From Pontivivens sp032464575 (GTDB lineage: Bacteria; Pseudomonadota; Alphaproteobacteria; Rhodobacterales; Rhodobacteraceae): a stretch of DNA of 64,000 nt. A model generated the notes under the pieces. That model made no database searches. It saw only the letters and a program-made list of their open reading frames with translations, and was not told the origin of the DNA. Both the position numbers and the translations under genes were made by a program. Of this stretch, positions 33,355-41,194 are shown piece by piece; position 1 is the first letter of the stretch; each line of letters opens with the position of its first letter. Location: positions 248,001 to 312,000 of the forward strand of contig JAWDKM010000007.1 of the NCBI GenBank assembly GCA_032464575.1. Direction: 5' to 3'.

Positions 33355-34696
33355 GGGGAAAGTCCTGATCAGGAGCGCGGTTTCCGCGCTCTTTCTCGTT
33401 CTGGCCCTGCCCGTGATGGCACAGGAGATCGCGGGCGTGGACCTGTCGATCTTCAACCGGGGGTCTGGCACGGTACTGGTGGTCGACACACTGGACGACG
33501 ACGGCGAGGTCGGCACGCTGCGCTGGGCCGTGAACACGTGGGAGACGCGCGACGGCCAGCCGGTGGAAGGGATGCGCTACGTCGTCTTCGCCGTATCGGG
33601 CGAGATCGCGCTGGAGCGGCGGCTGGAGATCCTGCGCGACGACGTGCGCGTGGCCGGGCAGACCGCGCCGCGCAGCCGGCGGGGGCCCGCGGGCGTCACG
33701 CTGACCGGGGCACCGCTGAAGATCCGGGGCAACCGGGTGATGGTCGAGCATATCCGCGTGCGGCCCGGCGGCGTGCGCGAGGGCGGACTGCCCGCCGACG
33801 ACATCGATGCGATCCAGATCGGCCCGGCGCTCAACGAGGGCGATCTGGAAGACATCGTACTGCGCAACGTGTCCGCCTCCTGGTCGGTGGATGAACTTGT
33901 CAGCGTCTACCCGGACTTCGGCAAACGGGTGCGCCGTGTCTCGATCCTGTCGTCGCTGCTCGCCGAGCCGCTGACCGAGGCGGGGCATCCGCGCGGCGCG
34001 CACAATTACGGTCTGCTGCTGCGGCGCGGCGCGCGGGGCGTGCTGGTCGCGGACACGCTGATGGCGGGTGCGACGCGGCGCAACCCGACGCTGGAGCAGG
34101 GCAGCTCGGCGGCCGTCGTGAACACGCTGATCGCGAACTGGGGGGAGAAGTCGCCCCTGCACTTCATCCTGCGCGACGACATCGAGGGGGACGAGGCGGA
34201 GATCAGCATCACCGCCATCGGCAACGTCGCGCGGGCGGGGGCCAACACCCCACCCGCGACACGCAACCGCTACATCACTGCGGAGCCGAGCCAGATGGAC
34301 GAGTTGCAGGACGACGCGCCCGTGGTGCTGTTCGCCCGCGACAACATCGTGAACGGGCGCCGGGACCGGACGCCGAGCGGATCATGGCTGCAACGGGTCG
34401 ACACGCCGCCGGTCATCGCGCGCCGCGAGCTGCTGCCCGCCAGCGAGGTGCCCGACCGGGTCTTCGCCCACGCCGGGGCCTGGCCGGATGCGCGCGACGC
34501 GACCGATGCGCGGATTGTGCGCGAAATCGAGACGGGCACCCATCGCTGGACGGCCACGCCGCCGGACGACGCGGCAACGCCGCTCGCGCGGGGAATGCCG
34601 GCCGTGCCCGAGGAGCCGTTCACACCCGCCGGGGTGCGGATGAGCCGGATCGGCGTCTGGCTCGAAACGCTGCACCGCGCGGCGGGCGGGATCTGA
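33347..34696 (+). CDS. Secreted pectate-lyase-like beta-helix protein
   Basis: The 449-residue precursor has a signal peptide ending PVMAQ and then a right-handed parallel beta-helix of the PL1/pectate lyase C type. It shows GTLRWAVNTWETRDG, VVFAVSGEIALERRLEIL, VAGQTAPRSRRGPAGVTL and DDIDAIQIGPA, then VSASWSVDELVS. The start is GTG inside the end of the epimerase gene. Lyases in EPS loci trim or free the polymer in the periplasm or outside. The partner epimerase should make UDP-GalA, which suits a polygalacturonate-like substrate. Catalysis is not proven. Confidence 0.8.
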   Translation: MSRGKVLIRSAVSALFLVLALPVMAQEIAGVDLSIFNRGSGTVLVVDTLDDDGEVGTLRWAVNTWETRDGQPVEGMRYVVFAVSGEIALERRLEILRDDVRVAGQTAPRSRRGPAGVTLTGAPLKIRGNRVMVEHIRVRPGGVREGGLPADDIDAIQIGPALNEGDLEDIVLRNVSASWSVDELVSVYPDFGKRVRRVSILSSLLAEPLTEAGHPRGAHNYGLLLRRGARGVLVADTLMAGATRRNPTLEQGSSAAVVNTLIANWGEKSPLHFILRDDIEGDEAEISITAIGNVARAGANTPPATRNRYITAEPSQMDELQDDAPVVLFARDNIVNGRRDRTPSGSWLQRVDTPPVIARRELLPASEVPDRVFAHAGAWPDARDATDARIVREIETGTHRWTATPPDDAATPLARGMPAVPEEPFTPAGVRMSRIGVWLETLHRAAGGI

Positions 34697-34700
34697 GGCC

Positions 34701-35813
34701 CTACGCCTCCGCCGGAAGGTCGGAGCCGCGGGGCTGGTCGAGCAGTGCCTCGAACAGCGCCTCGGTCCGGCGGGCGACGTCGTCCCAGCTCGCGAAGATC
34801 GACTTGTCGATGCGGAAGCGGTCGATCTCCCCATCGGCGGCAAGAACGATCTTGGCCGTCAGTTCCTCGATGTTGCCGACGCGGAAGAACTGCTCGGCGC
34901 TCAGCGGCAGGTCCGAGTTCTCGTCGATGTCGCTGACCACCAGCGGCGCGTCGTGGCTGATCGCCTCGAGGATCGCGTTCGACAGCCCCTCGTGGCGGGA
35001 ACTGTTCACATACATCAGGCAGGAGCCGTAGAGCGCGCCGATCTGGTCGCGCGGCAGACGGCCGGTGAAGACCACGTCGTCGCCCGCGATGGCCTGCAGC
35101 TTCTGCAGCTCGCCCGAGCCGTCATCGCCGCCGACGAGGACGAGCTTGCCCATGTCGGGCCGCTGCTCCTTCGCCTTCTGGAAGGCGGTGATGAGCGTGG
35201 TGAAATCCTTCTGCCAGGTGATCCGCCCGACGGAGAGGAGGAAGCGGTCCTTCTCCAGCCCCCAGGGCGCGAGGTCCTCGGGCGTCACGTCCACATGCAC
35301 CGGGTCGATGGCGTTCGGGATGACCACGACCTTGTCGGTCACGTTCCGGTCCACGAGGCGGTTCTTCAGGCTGTCGGTGACGGAGATCACCGCGTCCGCG
35401 TAGCGCAGCTGCCACTCGCAGAAGCGGAAGGCGGTGCGCCCGATCGGGCCCCACTTGCCGTTGAGATAGTCGGCCGAACCGTAGCGGACGGTGACGCGCT
35501 TGGCGAAGATCTTGTAGACCATCAGGAAGAATGCCGCGTTCAGGCCCTGGCAATGCACGATGTCGGGCCGCATCCGCGCGATGTGCCAGATGGAGGCCAT
35601 ATACATGTAGAGCTTGTCGGTGCCGAGGATGCGGACGGACGGGAGGCGGATGATGTTCACGCCGCGGTATTCCGTCGCCTCGGTGAACTCCGCGAGACAC
35701 AGCATCGTCACGTCGTGACGGCGGGCGATCACCGGGAAGATCATCTCCGCGCTCTTCTCGGCGCCCCCCTCGACGTTCGGGATGCCACGGGCCCCGGGAG
35801 AAACGATTTTCAT
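34701..35813 (-). CDS. GT4 glycosyltransferase
   Basis: The 370-residue GT-B protein has the GT4 pattern: an N-terminal glycine-rich MKIVSPGARGIPNVEGGAE, SVGRITWQKDFTTLI in the nucleotide-binding half, and the late EX7E motif in SSRHEGLSNAILEAISHDAP. It should add one sugar to the lipid-linked EPS repeat unit in the cytoplasm. GGAG lies seven bases before the ATG at 35813. It is transcribed alone against its neighbours, with two conserved motifs in its short promoter. It converges with the lyase-like gene, four bases apart. Confidence 0.9.
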   Translation of the reverse strand: MKIVSPGARGIPNVEGGAEKSAEMIFPVIARRHDVTMLCLAEFTEATEYRGVNIIRLPSVRILGTDKLYMYMASIWHIARMRPDIVHCQGLNAAFFLMVYKIFAKRVTVRYGSADYLNGKWGPIGRTAFRFCEWQLRYADAVISVTDSLKNRLVDRNVTDKVVVIPNAIDPVHVDVTPEDLAPWGLEKDRFLLSVGRITWQKDFTTLITAFQKAKEQRPDMGKLVLVGGDDGSGELQKLQAIAGDDVVFTGRLPRDQIGALYGSCLMYVNSSRHEGLSNAILEAISHDAPLVVSDIDENSDLPLSAEQFFRVGNIEELTAKIVLAADGEIDRFRIDKSIFASWDDVARRTEALFEALLDQPRGSDLPAEA

Positions 35814-35835
35814 GTGATAGCTCCGATTGACGTTC

Positions 35836-35847
35836 GCACCTGCACAA
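35836..35847 (-). promoter_or_regulatory. 12-mer TTGTGCAGGTGC before the GT4 gene
   Basis: Exact copy, on the minus strand, of the 12-mer at 32260. It lies between the palindrome at 35849 and the start codon at 35813. Confidence 0.45.
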
Positions 35848-35848
35848 T

Positions 35849-35861
35849 CAACTATGAGTTG
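35849..35861. promoter_or_regulatory. EPS-locus palindrome CAACT-N3-AGTTG, site 2
   Basis: CAACTATGAGTTG in the 94-base divergent region between the two GT4 genes (35813 minus, 35908 plus). One site could serve both directions. Confidence 0.65.
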
Positions 35862-35907
35862 TACCACAACCACAAGACTTCGCCATCTTTTCTGAGGGTT
35901 GCCCCCC

Positions 35908-37113
35908 ATGAACGCGACACCGCTGCGGATCACGTATCTGCTGATGAGCTGGCCGATGCCCAGCCAGCCCTTCGCCATCTCCGACGTGCTTGCACTGCAA
36001 AATCTGGGGCATTCGGTGACGGTTCGGGCGCTTCGCCCCGCCCAGCCGGAGCATCTGGAGGCGGCGCGGGAGTACGGCCTGACCCTGGATGAGCGGAGCC
36101 ATCCGACGTGGAAAGGCACAGGAAGCGTTGCCGTCCGGCCACGCAACCTCGGCCTCGCGACGCGCCTCGCCGGGGTGATCTCGCGGCATGTGGGTGCGCG
36201 CGGCGGCCAGCTCGCCCGCGCGACCGCGCTGATTCCCCGGCTGGTCGATATCGCCGACGAGATGCGGGACGATCCACCCGATGTGGTGCACGCGTTCTGG
36301 GGGCATTACCCGGCGCTTGCCCTCCCGCTGGTCGAGCGGGTGGCACCGAAGGCCGTTCGCTCGATGTTCCTGGGCGCCTATGACCTGACCACGCATTTCC
36401 TGCCTGCCGCGCCGCATCTCGCGGCCACGTCGCACACGGTGTTCACCCATGCGGCCGAGAACCTGGAGCTCTTGGCCGAGCGCGGAGTCGATCCTGACCG
36501 CGTGACGGTGGTGCCGCGGGGCATTCCGCTGGACCTCGCCAATACGCCGGCCGGGGAGAAGGAGCCGGGGCTGATCCTGACGGCAGCGAACTTCCAGAAG
36601 GCCAAGAACATCGACCGGATCATCGACGCGATGCCCATGGTCCTCGCGAAGCATCCCGGCGCACGGCTGGAGATCGCGGGCGACGGGGCGGAGCGCGAAG
36701 CGCTCAAGGCGCAGGTGGCGCGGCTGGACCTGGCGGAGAAGGTGACGTTCCTCGGCATGTTGCCGCGCGAGGCGCTGTTCGCGAGGATGCGCGCCGCCAC
36801 GATCTTCGCCTTTGCGTCCACCAAACCCTCCGAACGGCTGCCCAATGTGGTCAAGGAGGCGATGCTGGCGCGCTGCCACATCATCACCTCGCACACGCCG
36901 GGGATCGAGGCGCTGGTGGAGGACGGCGCGACCGGGGAGATCGCCCGGGACATCGCGCCCGAGGCGCTGGCCCAGCGGATCGACGCGGCATTGGTTGAGA
37001 AGAAGCAGGAAACGTCCGGACCGCTGAGCGAGAAGCACATCCGCGACCACTTCTCGGCGGAGGCGGCGATGGAACGCTACGTGGACCGGTGGCGGGGTGG
37101 CGCGGGGGTCTGA
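35908..37113 (+). CDS. GT4 glycosyltransferase, colanic-acid type
   Basis: The 401-residue GT-B protein has a Rossmann start with MSWPMPSQPFAISDVLAL and a middle SMFLGAYDLTTHF. It also has TVVPRGIPLDL, ILTAANFQKAKNIDRII and the EX7E region STKPSERLPNVVKEAML. It resembles WcaL/AmsK-like colanic-acid transferases. GAGGG lies nine bases before the ATG at 35908; a TTG at 35899 is less likely. It converges with the RTX gene, with a short GTCTGAG/CTCAGAC hairpin between the stops. Confidence 0.88.
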   Translation: MNATPLRITYLLMSWPMPSQPFAISDVLALQNLGHSVTVRALRPAQPEHLEAAREYGLTLDERSHPTWKGTGSVAVRPRNLGLATRLAGVISRHVGARGGQLARATALIPRLVDIADEMRDDPPDVVHAFWGHYPALALPLVERVAPKAVRSMFLGAYDLTTHFLPAAPHLAATSHTVFTHAAENLELLAERGVDPDRVTVVPRGIPLDLANTPAGEKEPGLILTAANFQKAKNIDRIIDAMPMVLAKHPGARLEIAGDGAEREALKAQVARLDLAEKVTFLGMLPREALFARMRAATIFAFASTKPSERLPNVVKEAMLARCHIITSHTPGIEALVEDGATGEIARDIAPEALAQRIDAALVEKKQETSGPLSEKHIRDHFSAEAAMERYVDRWRGGAGV

Positions 37114-37131
37114 GCCCCGCGCCATCCGTTC

Positions 37132-38682
37132 TCAGACGAAGAGGAAGTCGTCGACACCGATATTGGCGCTCTCGAAATTCGCGAGCCGGATCTCGTCGCC
37201 CCGGTCGCCGTAGCGGATCAGGGTGTCGAGGCCGCTGTCGAAGACGCCGAGATCGCCGAAGCCGAGGCCCGTGGGCCGCAGGTCGATGAGGTCGAGACCG
37301 TCCTCGAAGTCGGTGATGGTGTCGCTGTCGTCGCCGAAGGCGAAGACGAAGGTGTCGCGCCCGCCCATGCCGGTGAGCGTGTCGTCGTCGTTGTCGCCCT
37401 CGATCACGTTGGCGCCGTCGTCGCCGATCAGGGCATTCTCTCCGCGCGTGCCGATCAGGTTCTCGATATTGGAGAAGGTCTCCGTCGCGCCGTTGGCGAA
37501 GTTCGCCTCGCCGGTGTTGAGGTCGATGTCGGCGTCGGCGCTGGTATAGCTGAAGTCGAGCGTGTCGCTGCCCGCTCCGCCGTCGAAGGTGTCGATGCCG
37601 AGGCCGCCGATCAGGATGTCGTTGCCCCCTGCCCCGACGAGGATGTTGTCCGCGTCGTTGCCGGTGATGACGTTGTCGCCGTCGGTGCCGATCACGTTCT
37701 CGACGTTGCGCACCGTCTCGGTCACGCGGCCGAGGAAGATCGCCTCCTCCCGGTCGAGATTTATATCCGCATCGGCCGTCGTGTAGCTGAAATCGACCGT
37801 ATCCACGCCGGAGCCGCCGTCGAAGAAGTCGATGCCGGTGTTGCCGATCATCAGGTCGTCGCCGGCGCCGCCGAGGAGGATCTCCTCCCCGTCCTTCTCG
37901 CCGTCCGCGTCGGTGCCGATCAAGGTGTCGTTGCCCTCGCCGCCGCGCAGCTCGGCCGCGAACTTCTGGGAGATGATGAGGTCGTCGCCCTCGTTCCCCT
38001 CGGCGAGGCCGCCGCGGACGAAGATGGTGTCGTTGCCCTCGCGGCCGTAGATTTCGCCGTTGCCGGTGAGGACGTTGTCGACGGACGAACCGAAGATGAT
38101 GCTCTCGCCGCGCGGGCCGATTAGGTTCTCGATGTTCACGATGGTCTCGACCACCTGCTCGCCGCGGGGGCCGAGCACCTGGGTGAAGTCGAAGATGATG
38201 GTCCCGGCTTCCAGGTCGATGGTCGCGCCGATCGGCTTGTCGCTGTCGTTCAGCGTGACGGTGTCGATGCCGTCGCCGCCGTCGAACGAATCGATGCCCT
38301 TGCGGCCGTCGAAGAAGTCGTTGCCGCCGCCGCCGATGAAGGTGTCGTCGGGATCGTCGCCGAAGCCGCCGATGAAGACGTTGTCGTTGTCATCCCCGAT
38401 GAACGTGGTCCCCGCGCCCGCCGCGCCGATCGCGTTCTCGACGTTCACGATGGTCTCGACCGTGCCGCCGGGAAAGCGGATCTCGCCCGCCGGAAGGTCG
38501 ATGACGACGGTGCCGGACTTGTAGCTGAAATCAACCGTGTCGGTCCCCTCACCGCCGTCGAAGCTGTCGACGCCCAACCCGCCGCTGAGCGTGTCGTCCC
38601 CGGCCAGGCCGATCAGGTTTTCGTCGCGGTCGTCCCCTGCCAGCGAATCGTCACCCGCTGTCCCGATGATATCAATAGCCAT
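37132..38682 (-). CDS. RTX-type calcium-binding protein, type I secreted
   Basis: The 516-residue acidic protein is built of glycine/aspartate nonapeptide repeats (GGxGxDxLx type, e.g. LVGAGGNDILIGGLGIDTF). These alternate with a roughly 100-residue unit, present at least four times, that reads DTVDFSY, DADIDL, then TETVRNVENVIG. There is no N-terminal signal. The C-terminus DDFLFV is the usual end of type I secretion substrates. Calcium binding folds it outside the cell. In this locus it may be a matrix protein that binds the polymer; no enzyme domain is visible. Confidence 0.9.
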   Translation of the reverse strand: MAIDIIGTAGDDSLAGDDRDENLIGLAGDDTLSGGLGVDSFDGGEGTDTVDFSYKSGTVVIDLPAGEIRFPGGTVETIVNVENAIGAAGAGTTFIGDDNDNVFIGGFGDDPDDTFIGGGGNDFFDGRKGIDSFDGGDGIDTVTLNDSDKPIGATIDLEAGTIIFDFTQVLGPRGEQVVETIVNIENLIGPRGESIIFGSSVDNVLTGNGEIYGREGNDTIFVRGGLAEGNEGDDLIISQKFAAELRGGEGNDTLIGTDADGEKDGEEILLGGAGDDLMIGNTGIDFFDGGSGVDTVDFSYTTADADINLDREEAIFLGRVTETVRNVENVIGTDGDNVITGNDADNILVGAGGNDILIGGLGIDTFDGGAGSDTLDFSYTSADADIDLNTGEANFANGATETFSNIENLIGTRGENALIGDDGANVIEGDNDDDTLTGMGGRDTFVFAFGDDSDTITDFEDGLDLIDLRPTGLGFGDLGVFDSGLDTLIRYGDRGDEIRLANFESANIGVDDFLFV

Positions 38683-38736
38683 GTTTCTTGTGCCCCCTAG
38701 CGTGATCCGGCCCACCGTCCGACGAACCGGTATCTA

Positions 38737-38749
38737 CACGTATAGGTTG
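38737..38749. promoter_or_regulatory. EPS-locus motif, degenerate site before the RTX gene
   Basis: CACGTATAGGTTG, 55 bases upstream of the RTX start. It shares CAC, ATA and AGGTTG with the site before the export-protein gene (42989-43001 read on the minus strand) and one half-site with the exact palindromes. Confidence 0.35.
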
Positions 38750-38842
38750 CACATATGACAGTGCCACGCACCTAAGCGGTTAAAAGAGTGCCCGAACGTT
38801 GGAGTGCGGTTTCCAGATCACAACTGCCCGAACGACAGGCAA

Positions 38843-39838
38843 TCAACCGCCGATCGGACCCGTCCGAAGCTCCAGCCCGCGGCGCACCGAGGGCCTCAGG
38901 ACGCGGGACCAGACGGCGCCGGTCCGGCTGGCGGAGAGCAGTGCGGAGGCGACCCGCACGATGGGCAGATTCGGATGCTCGGTCCGCGCTGCCGTGATCA
39001 GCTTCTCGGCGTTCTCCGTCTCCTCGATGGCGAGCATCTTGATGCCGACGCGTGCGAAGCGGCCGGCGAGGCTGGCCGAGCGGGTGCGCAGGAGCCCCGC
39101 GGCGGGGCCGAGCCGCTCCAGCGGATCGGGGCGGCCGGCGGCCACCTCGCGCCCGCAATGGACGGCGAATTCGGAGAGCATGCCCTGCAGGATCAGCTTC
39201 TCCGCCGTGGTGGAGACGCCGCCCGCGAGCCGCTTGCGGCGGTAGAGCACCTCGGGCACCACGGCGTGGTCGGCGTGCCGGCTCATGCGGACCCAGAGGT
39301 CGCGGTCCTGGGCGAAGCGGAAGAATTCACGGTAGCCGCCGACCCTGTCGAAGAGATCGCGGCGATACATGACCTCGCCATGCGTGAAGGGATTGCGCTT
39401 CAGGATGTCCTCGCGCAGCGGCATGTCGTCGGTGGGCTTCTTGAGCTCGAGGGCCTGGCCCACCAGATCCTCGTTCTCGATCCAGCAGCCGACGAGGCCG
39501 ATCTCGGGCCGGGCCTCCAGGATCGCCGCCTGCTTCGCGATGCGCGTGGGCTGGGAGATGTCGCCGGAGCCGTGGATCGCGACGTACTTGCCGCGGCTCG
39601 ACCGGATGGCCGCGTTCACCGCGGCGACGAAGCCCATGTTCTGGTGCCGCCGCACGATCAGGCGGGGATCGTCCAGCGCCTCCAGCGCTGCGCCGGTCCC
39701 GTCGGTGGAGCCGTCGTCGGCGGCGATGATCTCGATGTTCCGCTCGGTCTGGTCGAACAGGCTCTGCATGGCCTCCCGCACGTGGCCGACGCGGTTGTAG
39801 TACACCGTGACGACGGAAACGAGCGGCTGGTCGGTCAT
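38843..39838 (-). CDS. GT2 glycosyltransferase
   Basis: The 331-residue protein has a GT-A domain in its first 210 residues: VSVVTVYYNRVGHVREAM, AADDGSTDGT, a DXD-like HGSGDIS, and FTHGEVMYRRDLFDRVGGY with FRFAQDRDLW. A helical tail of about 110 residues follows. It probably adds a sugar to the EPS unit. The start overlaps the flippase stop by four bases (ATGA), so both are made together. Confidence 0.9.
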   Translation of the reverse strand: MTDQPLVSVVTVYYNRVGHVREAMQSLFDQTERNIEIIAADDGSTDGTGAALEALDDPRLIVRRHQNMGFVAAVNAAIRSSRGKYVAIHGSGDISQPTRIAKQAAILEARPEIGLVGCWIENEDLVGQALELKKPTDDMPLREDILKRNPFTHGEVMYRRDLFDRVGGYREFFRFAQDRDLWVRMSRHADHAVVPEVLYRRKRLAGGVSTTAEKLILQGMLSEFAVHCGREVAAGRPDPLERLGPAAGLLRTRSASLAGRFARVGIKMLAIEETENAEKLITAARTEHPNLPIVRVASALLSASRTGAVWSRVLRPSVRRGLELRTGPIGG

Positions 39839-41169
39839 GGGCGGGCCCCCGGGCGCAGCACCCGCAGGGCGGGCACCTTCTGGATCAGGAAATCGACATC
39901 GGACATACGCGGCGTGACGAAATCTACTAGCGAGGTCTTCGTAACACGACAGTAAAGCACCGTGAAGGCGGCGGCCGTGCCGAGATAGCTGATCGAGCAG
40001 GCGATCGCCGCGCCTTCCGCCCCATAGGCCGGTATGAGGAAGGACGCCGCGGCCGCGTTCAGGCCCAGTGCGGGGACGATGACGAGCATGGAGACCCAGG
40101 GGCGGCCCTTGCCCGCGAGATCCACATTCAGGATCTTGAAGATCACGAAGGCGACGATGCCCGGCAGCAGCAGGATGAGGACCTGCGCGCTGTCCGCGAA
40201 CTCGGCCCCGAAGACCAGCGGGATCAGGATCGGGCTGACCAGCGCCAGGCCCGCGGCCCCGACGACGCCGAGTATGACGGAGAGGCGGAGCAGGATGCCG
40301 ATCCGCTCGGTGAACTGGGCGTCGTTCTTGGCGTTGGCGCTGCGCGACAGGATCACGGCGGACATGGTGCCGGGCACCTGCCATATGAGCTCCGCGATGC
40401 TCTCGCCGAGCGCGTAGATGCCCACCTGCTCCAGATCGGACCAGTATTGCAGCAGGAAGATGTTGATCTTGTAGTTGAGCGAGATGAGGAAGAGCGCCAC
40501 GGCGAAGATCCCGCCGAGGCGCAGCATCGCGACGATGCAGTCCTTGTCGAAGACCGGGGTGAGGCGGACCTCCCGCGCGACGAGGCGCGCGGCGTAGGCC
40601 GCGACCACGATGACGCCGATCAGCATGGCCCAGACCGCACCGGTGATGGAGATCACGCCGATGAGGGCGAGGATGCCCAGCACGAGAAGCTGCGTGGCCC
40701 CCGGCATCCAGTTCACGCGGCTGAACACGGCCACCTTCTCAAGCCCCAGGAAGATGCCCGTCGTGTAGTTGCGCATCAGGCCGAAGGGGATGAAGAGCGT
40801 CGCGGCGACCACCGCCGCGACCGTGAACTGCGGCTGCCAGGCGAGGTGGAAGTAGACGAGGCAGATCACGACGCCGAGCACGCTTGACGCGAGGTAGAGC
40901 AGGATCAGCGTGCTCACCACCGTCTGCGCGTCGAAGGTCCGGCGACCGATATGGTAGGTGGTGGCCTGGCGCAGGCCGAGTTCGGCGAGCGTGATGATGA
41001 GGAAGGGCACGACGGTGAGCGCCGTGATGGCGCCCTTGCCTTCAGGTCCCAGCGTGCGGGCGATGATGACGTTGGAGCCGAGCGTCGCGAGCAGAACGAT
41101 GATGCGGGCGGCGCCGACATCCATCACGTCGCGAAGGAAGCTCCGACGTTTCGGGGCGTGACCGGTCAT
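39835..41169 (-). CDS. Wzx-type oligosaccharide flippase
   Basis: The 444-residue protein has 12 or more predicted membrane helices and the N-terminal pattern of the MOP/Wzx family (ATLGSNVIIARTLGPEGKGAI). It should flip the lipid-linked EPS repeat unit to the periplasm. It lies 25 bases downstream of the export-protein gene and overlaps the GT2 gene, giving an export-protein, flippase, GT2 operon on the minus strand. Confidence 0.92.
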   Translation of the reverse strand: MTGHAPKRRSFLRDVMDVGAARIIVLLATLGSNVIIARTLGPEGKGAITALTVVPFLIITLAELGLRQATTYHIGRRTFDAQTVVSTLILLYLASSVLGVVICLVYFHLAWQPQFTVAAVVAATLFIPFGLMRNYTTGIFLGLEKVAVFSRVNWMPGATQLLVLGILALIGVISITGAVWAMLIGVIVVAAYAARLVAREVRLTPVFDKDCIVAMLRLGGIFAVALFLISLNYKINIFLLQYWSDLEQVGIYALGESIAELIWQVPGTMSAVILSRSANAKNDAQFTERIGILLRLSVILGVVGAAGLALVSPILIPLVFGAEFADSAQVLILLLPGIVAFVIFKILNVDLAGKGRPWVSMLVIVPALGLNAAAASFLIPAYGAEGAAIACSISYLGTAAAFTVLYCRVTKTSLVDFVTPRMSDVDFLIQKVPALRVLRPGARP

Positions 41170-41194
41170 GGACCTCTCCGAACGGCGGGGCGCG

